A stretch of DNA of 10,247 bases, taken from positions 1 through 10,247 of the forward strand of contig JNEM01015656.1 of NCBI GenBank assembly GCA_000697335.1, written 5' to 3'. Below the pieces are notes generated by a model, which did not search any database, was not told the DNA's origin, and saw nothing but the letters and a program-made list of their open reading frames with translations. The translations under genes were made by a program, and so were the position numbers. The stretch comes from Conidiobolus incongruus B7586 (lineage: Eukaryota > Entomophthoromycota > Entomophthoromycetes > Entomophthorales > Conidiobolaceae). Below are positions 9,646 through 10,247 of this stretch, in pieces (the stretch's first letter is position 1; every line of letters starts with the position of its first letter).

Positions 9646-9810
9646 GTATATTATTTTCTCATAGCTATTTTGGAAAAAATAATTATATTCTTTATTTCAT
9701 TTAAATAATAAAAAAATTATATTCAATTGTGTTTCTCATTATTTTGAAATTATTCACAAATTTAATTTTGGATTAATTTCAATTTTATCAAAAAATTATA
9801 ACATTTTGAT

Positions 9811-9831
9811 TATATATATATATATATATAT
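9811..9831. repeat. (TA)10 microsatellite
   Basis: Ten uninterrupted TA units plus one T. It is the longest simple repeat in the window. Other TA runs (1630-1641, 5783-5793, 5825-5835) are half as long. Such runs arise by slippage and can melt easily; nothing else marks a function. Confidence 0.9.
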
Positions 9832-10247
9832 TAATACTAAATTAAATTGTTTAAAAAATTACTTTTATTAATTTAAACAACAAATATTCTTTATAAAAAA
9901 TTTTATAAAATTCAAACATTAGCAATGATAGAAATTGAATTCTGATAAAATATTTGTTAATATAGGATTGTTAAATGAAAGGATATAAATAATTAAAAAT
10001 ATTGGCTTTCATTTTTGGAATTGATATTACAAAAATTTCTTGTTTAATTAAAATTTATATAATATATTTGATCACTAGTTATTTTTAATAATATTAAATA
10101 TTCTATATAATAATTGCTATTTTTTTTATTTATATTAAAGAAATATAATATTTAATAATCTATTTTATAAAATTTTTTTCTTCCAATAATTTTTATATCT
10201 AATATTTAAAAACATTTTAACAGGTATTATTTAATATATATTAGTAA

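Larger units (their letters stand above)
1..10247. other. Very AT-rich, apparently non-coding DNA
   Basis: The whole window is about 89% A+T by hand sampling and shows no convincing gene on either strand. TAA and TTA trinucleotides break all frames every few codons. The longest open stretches are the size expected by chance at this composition, and they lack the position 1 and 2 GC enrichment of genes under AT pressure. No rRNA core motif (such as the 530-loop sequence), no tRNA arm set, no telomere repeat and no GC cluster was found. Homopolymers stop at 9 bases (A at 5283-5291; several T runs of 8). What it is biologically (intergenic, germline-limited, centromeric or organelle spacer) cannot be decided from sequence alone. 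Frames were not all translated exhaustively. Confidence 0.7.
8514..10247. other. Gene-free AT-rich stretch
   Basis: No gene is visible up to the end of the window. It contains two small dyads (9472-9481 and 9633-9645), a TA microsatellite (9811-9831) and a 9-bp stem AAATGAAAG 9973-9981 with CTTTCATTT 10006-10014 (24-nt loop), of a strength expected about once by chance. Confidence 0.5.

Noticed and set aside
1-10247. CRISPR array, LTR element, rRNA genes, DnaA-box origin
   Set aside because: There is no regularly spaced repeat and no long terminal direct repeats. No conserved rRNA core words and no TTATNCACA boxes were found in reading both strands.

Overview
The window is 10.2 kb of extremely AT-rich DNA. 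Six 60-base lines counted by hand held 41 G or C in 360 bases, about 11% GC. I can defend no protein gene, tRNA, rRNA, CRISPR array or autonomous mobile element in it. Stops litter the frames I followed. The few open stretches of 40 to 75 codons have G and C spread about evenly over the three codon positions, which is what chance reading frames look like. Genes under strong AT pressure keep G and C at positions 1 and 2. I could not translate all six frames exhaustively by hand, so a very diverged or intron-split gene could be missed.

Origin: uncertain. The sequence argues against a compact low-GC endosymbiont or apicoplast, where 10 kb would be packed with genes. It lacks the long poly-A/poly-T runs usual in Dictyostelium, Plasmodium and anaerobic-fungus spacers; the longest run I saw is 9 A. 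It also lacks the GC clusters of yeast mitochondrial DNA. CpG is rare (12 found) against GpC (about 50). The best guesses are intergenic, germline-limited or centromere-like DNA of an AT-rich nuclear genome (a ciliate of the Tetrahymena or Ichthyophthirius kind would fit), or a bloated organelle spacer. This is inference from composition only.

Layout: the left part (about 1-3.7 kb) is richer in GpC and AGCT words. It holds the best structured element, a 153-bp imperfect inverted repeat at 1327-1479 with four collinear stem blocks, then a cluster of AACTTATATTGT copies (2022-2142), a pair of inverted 15-mers (2459-2664), a frame unusually poor in stops (2095-2574) and a patch of about one-third GC with three CTAG words (3053-3105). 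The middle (3.7-6.3 kb) is the plainest, with one 20-bp GC-rich island (4481-4500), a chance-like 40-codon frame (4914-5036) and a 12-bp direct repeat (5579-5644). The right part (6.3-10.2 kb) holds all nine GATC sites, about twice the density of TCAAA words, a loose CpG cluster (8143-8513), two small dyads and the only notable microsatellite, (TA)10 at 9811-9831.

No genes are seen to work together here. The value of the window lies in its lack of genes, its compositional change from left to right, and a handful of short repeats and foldbacks.
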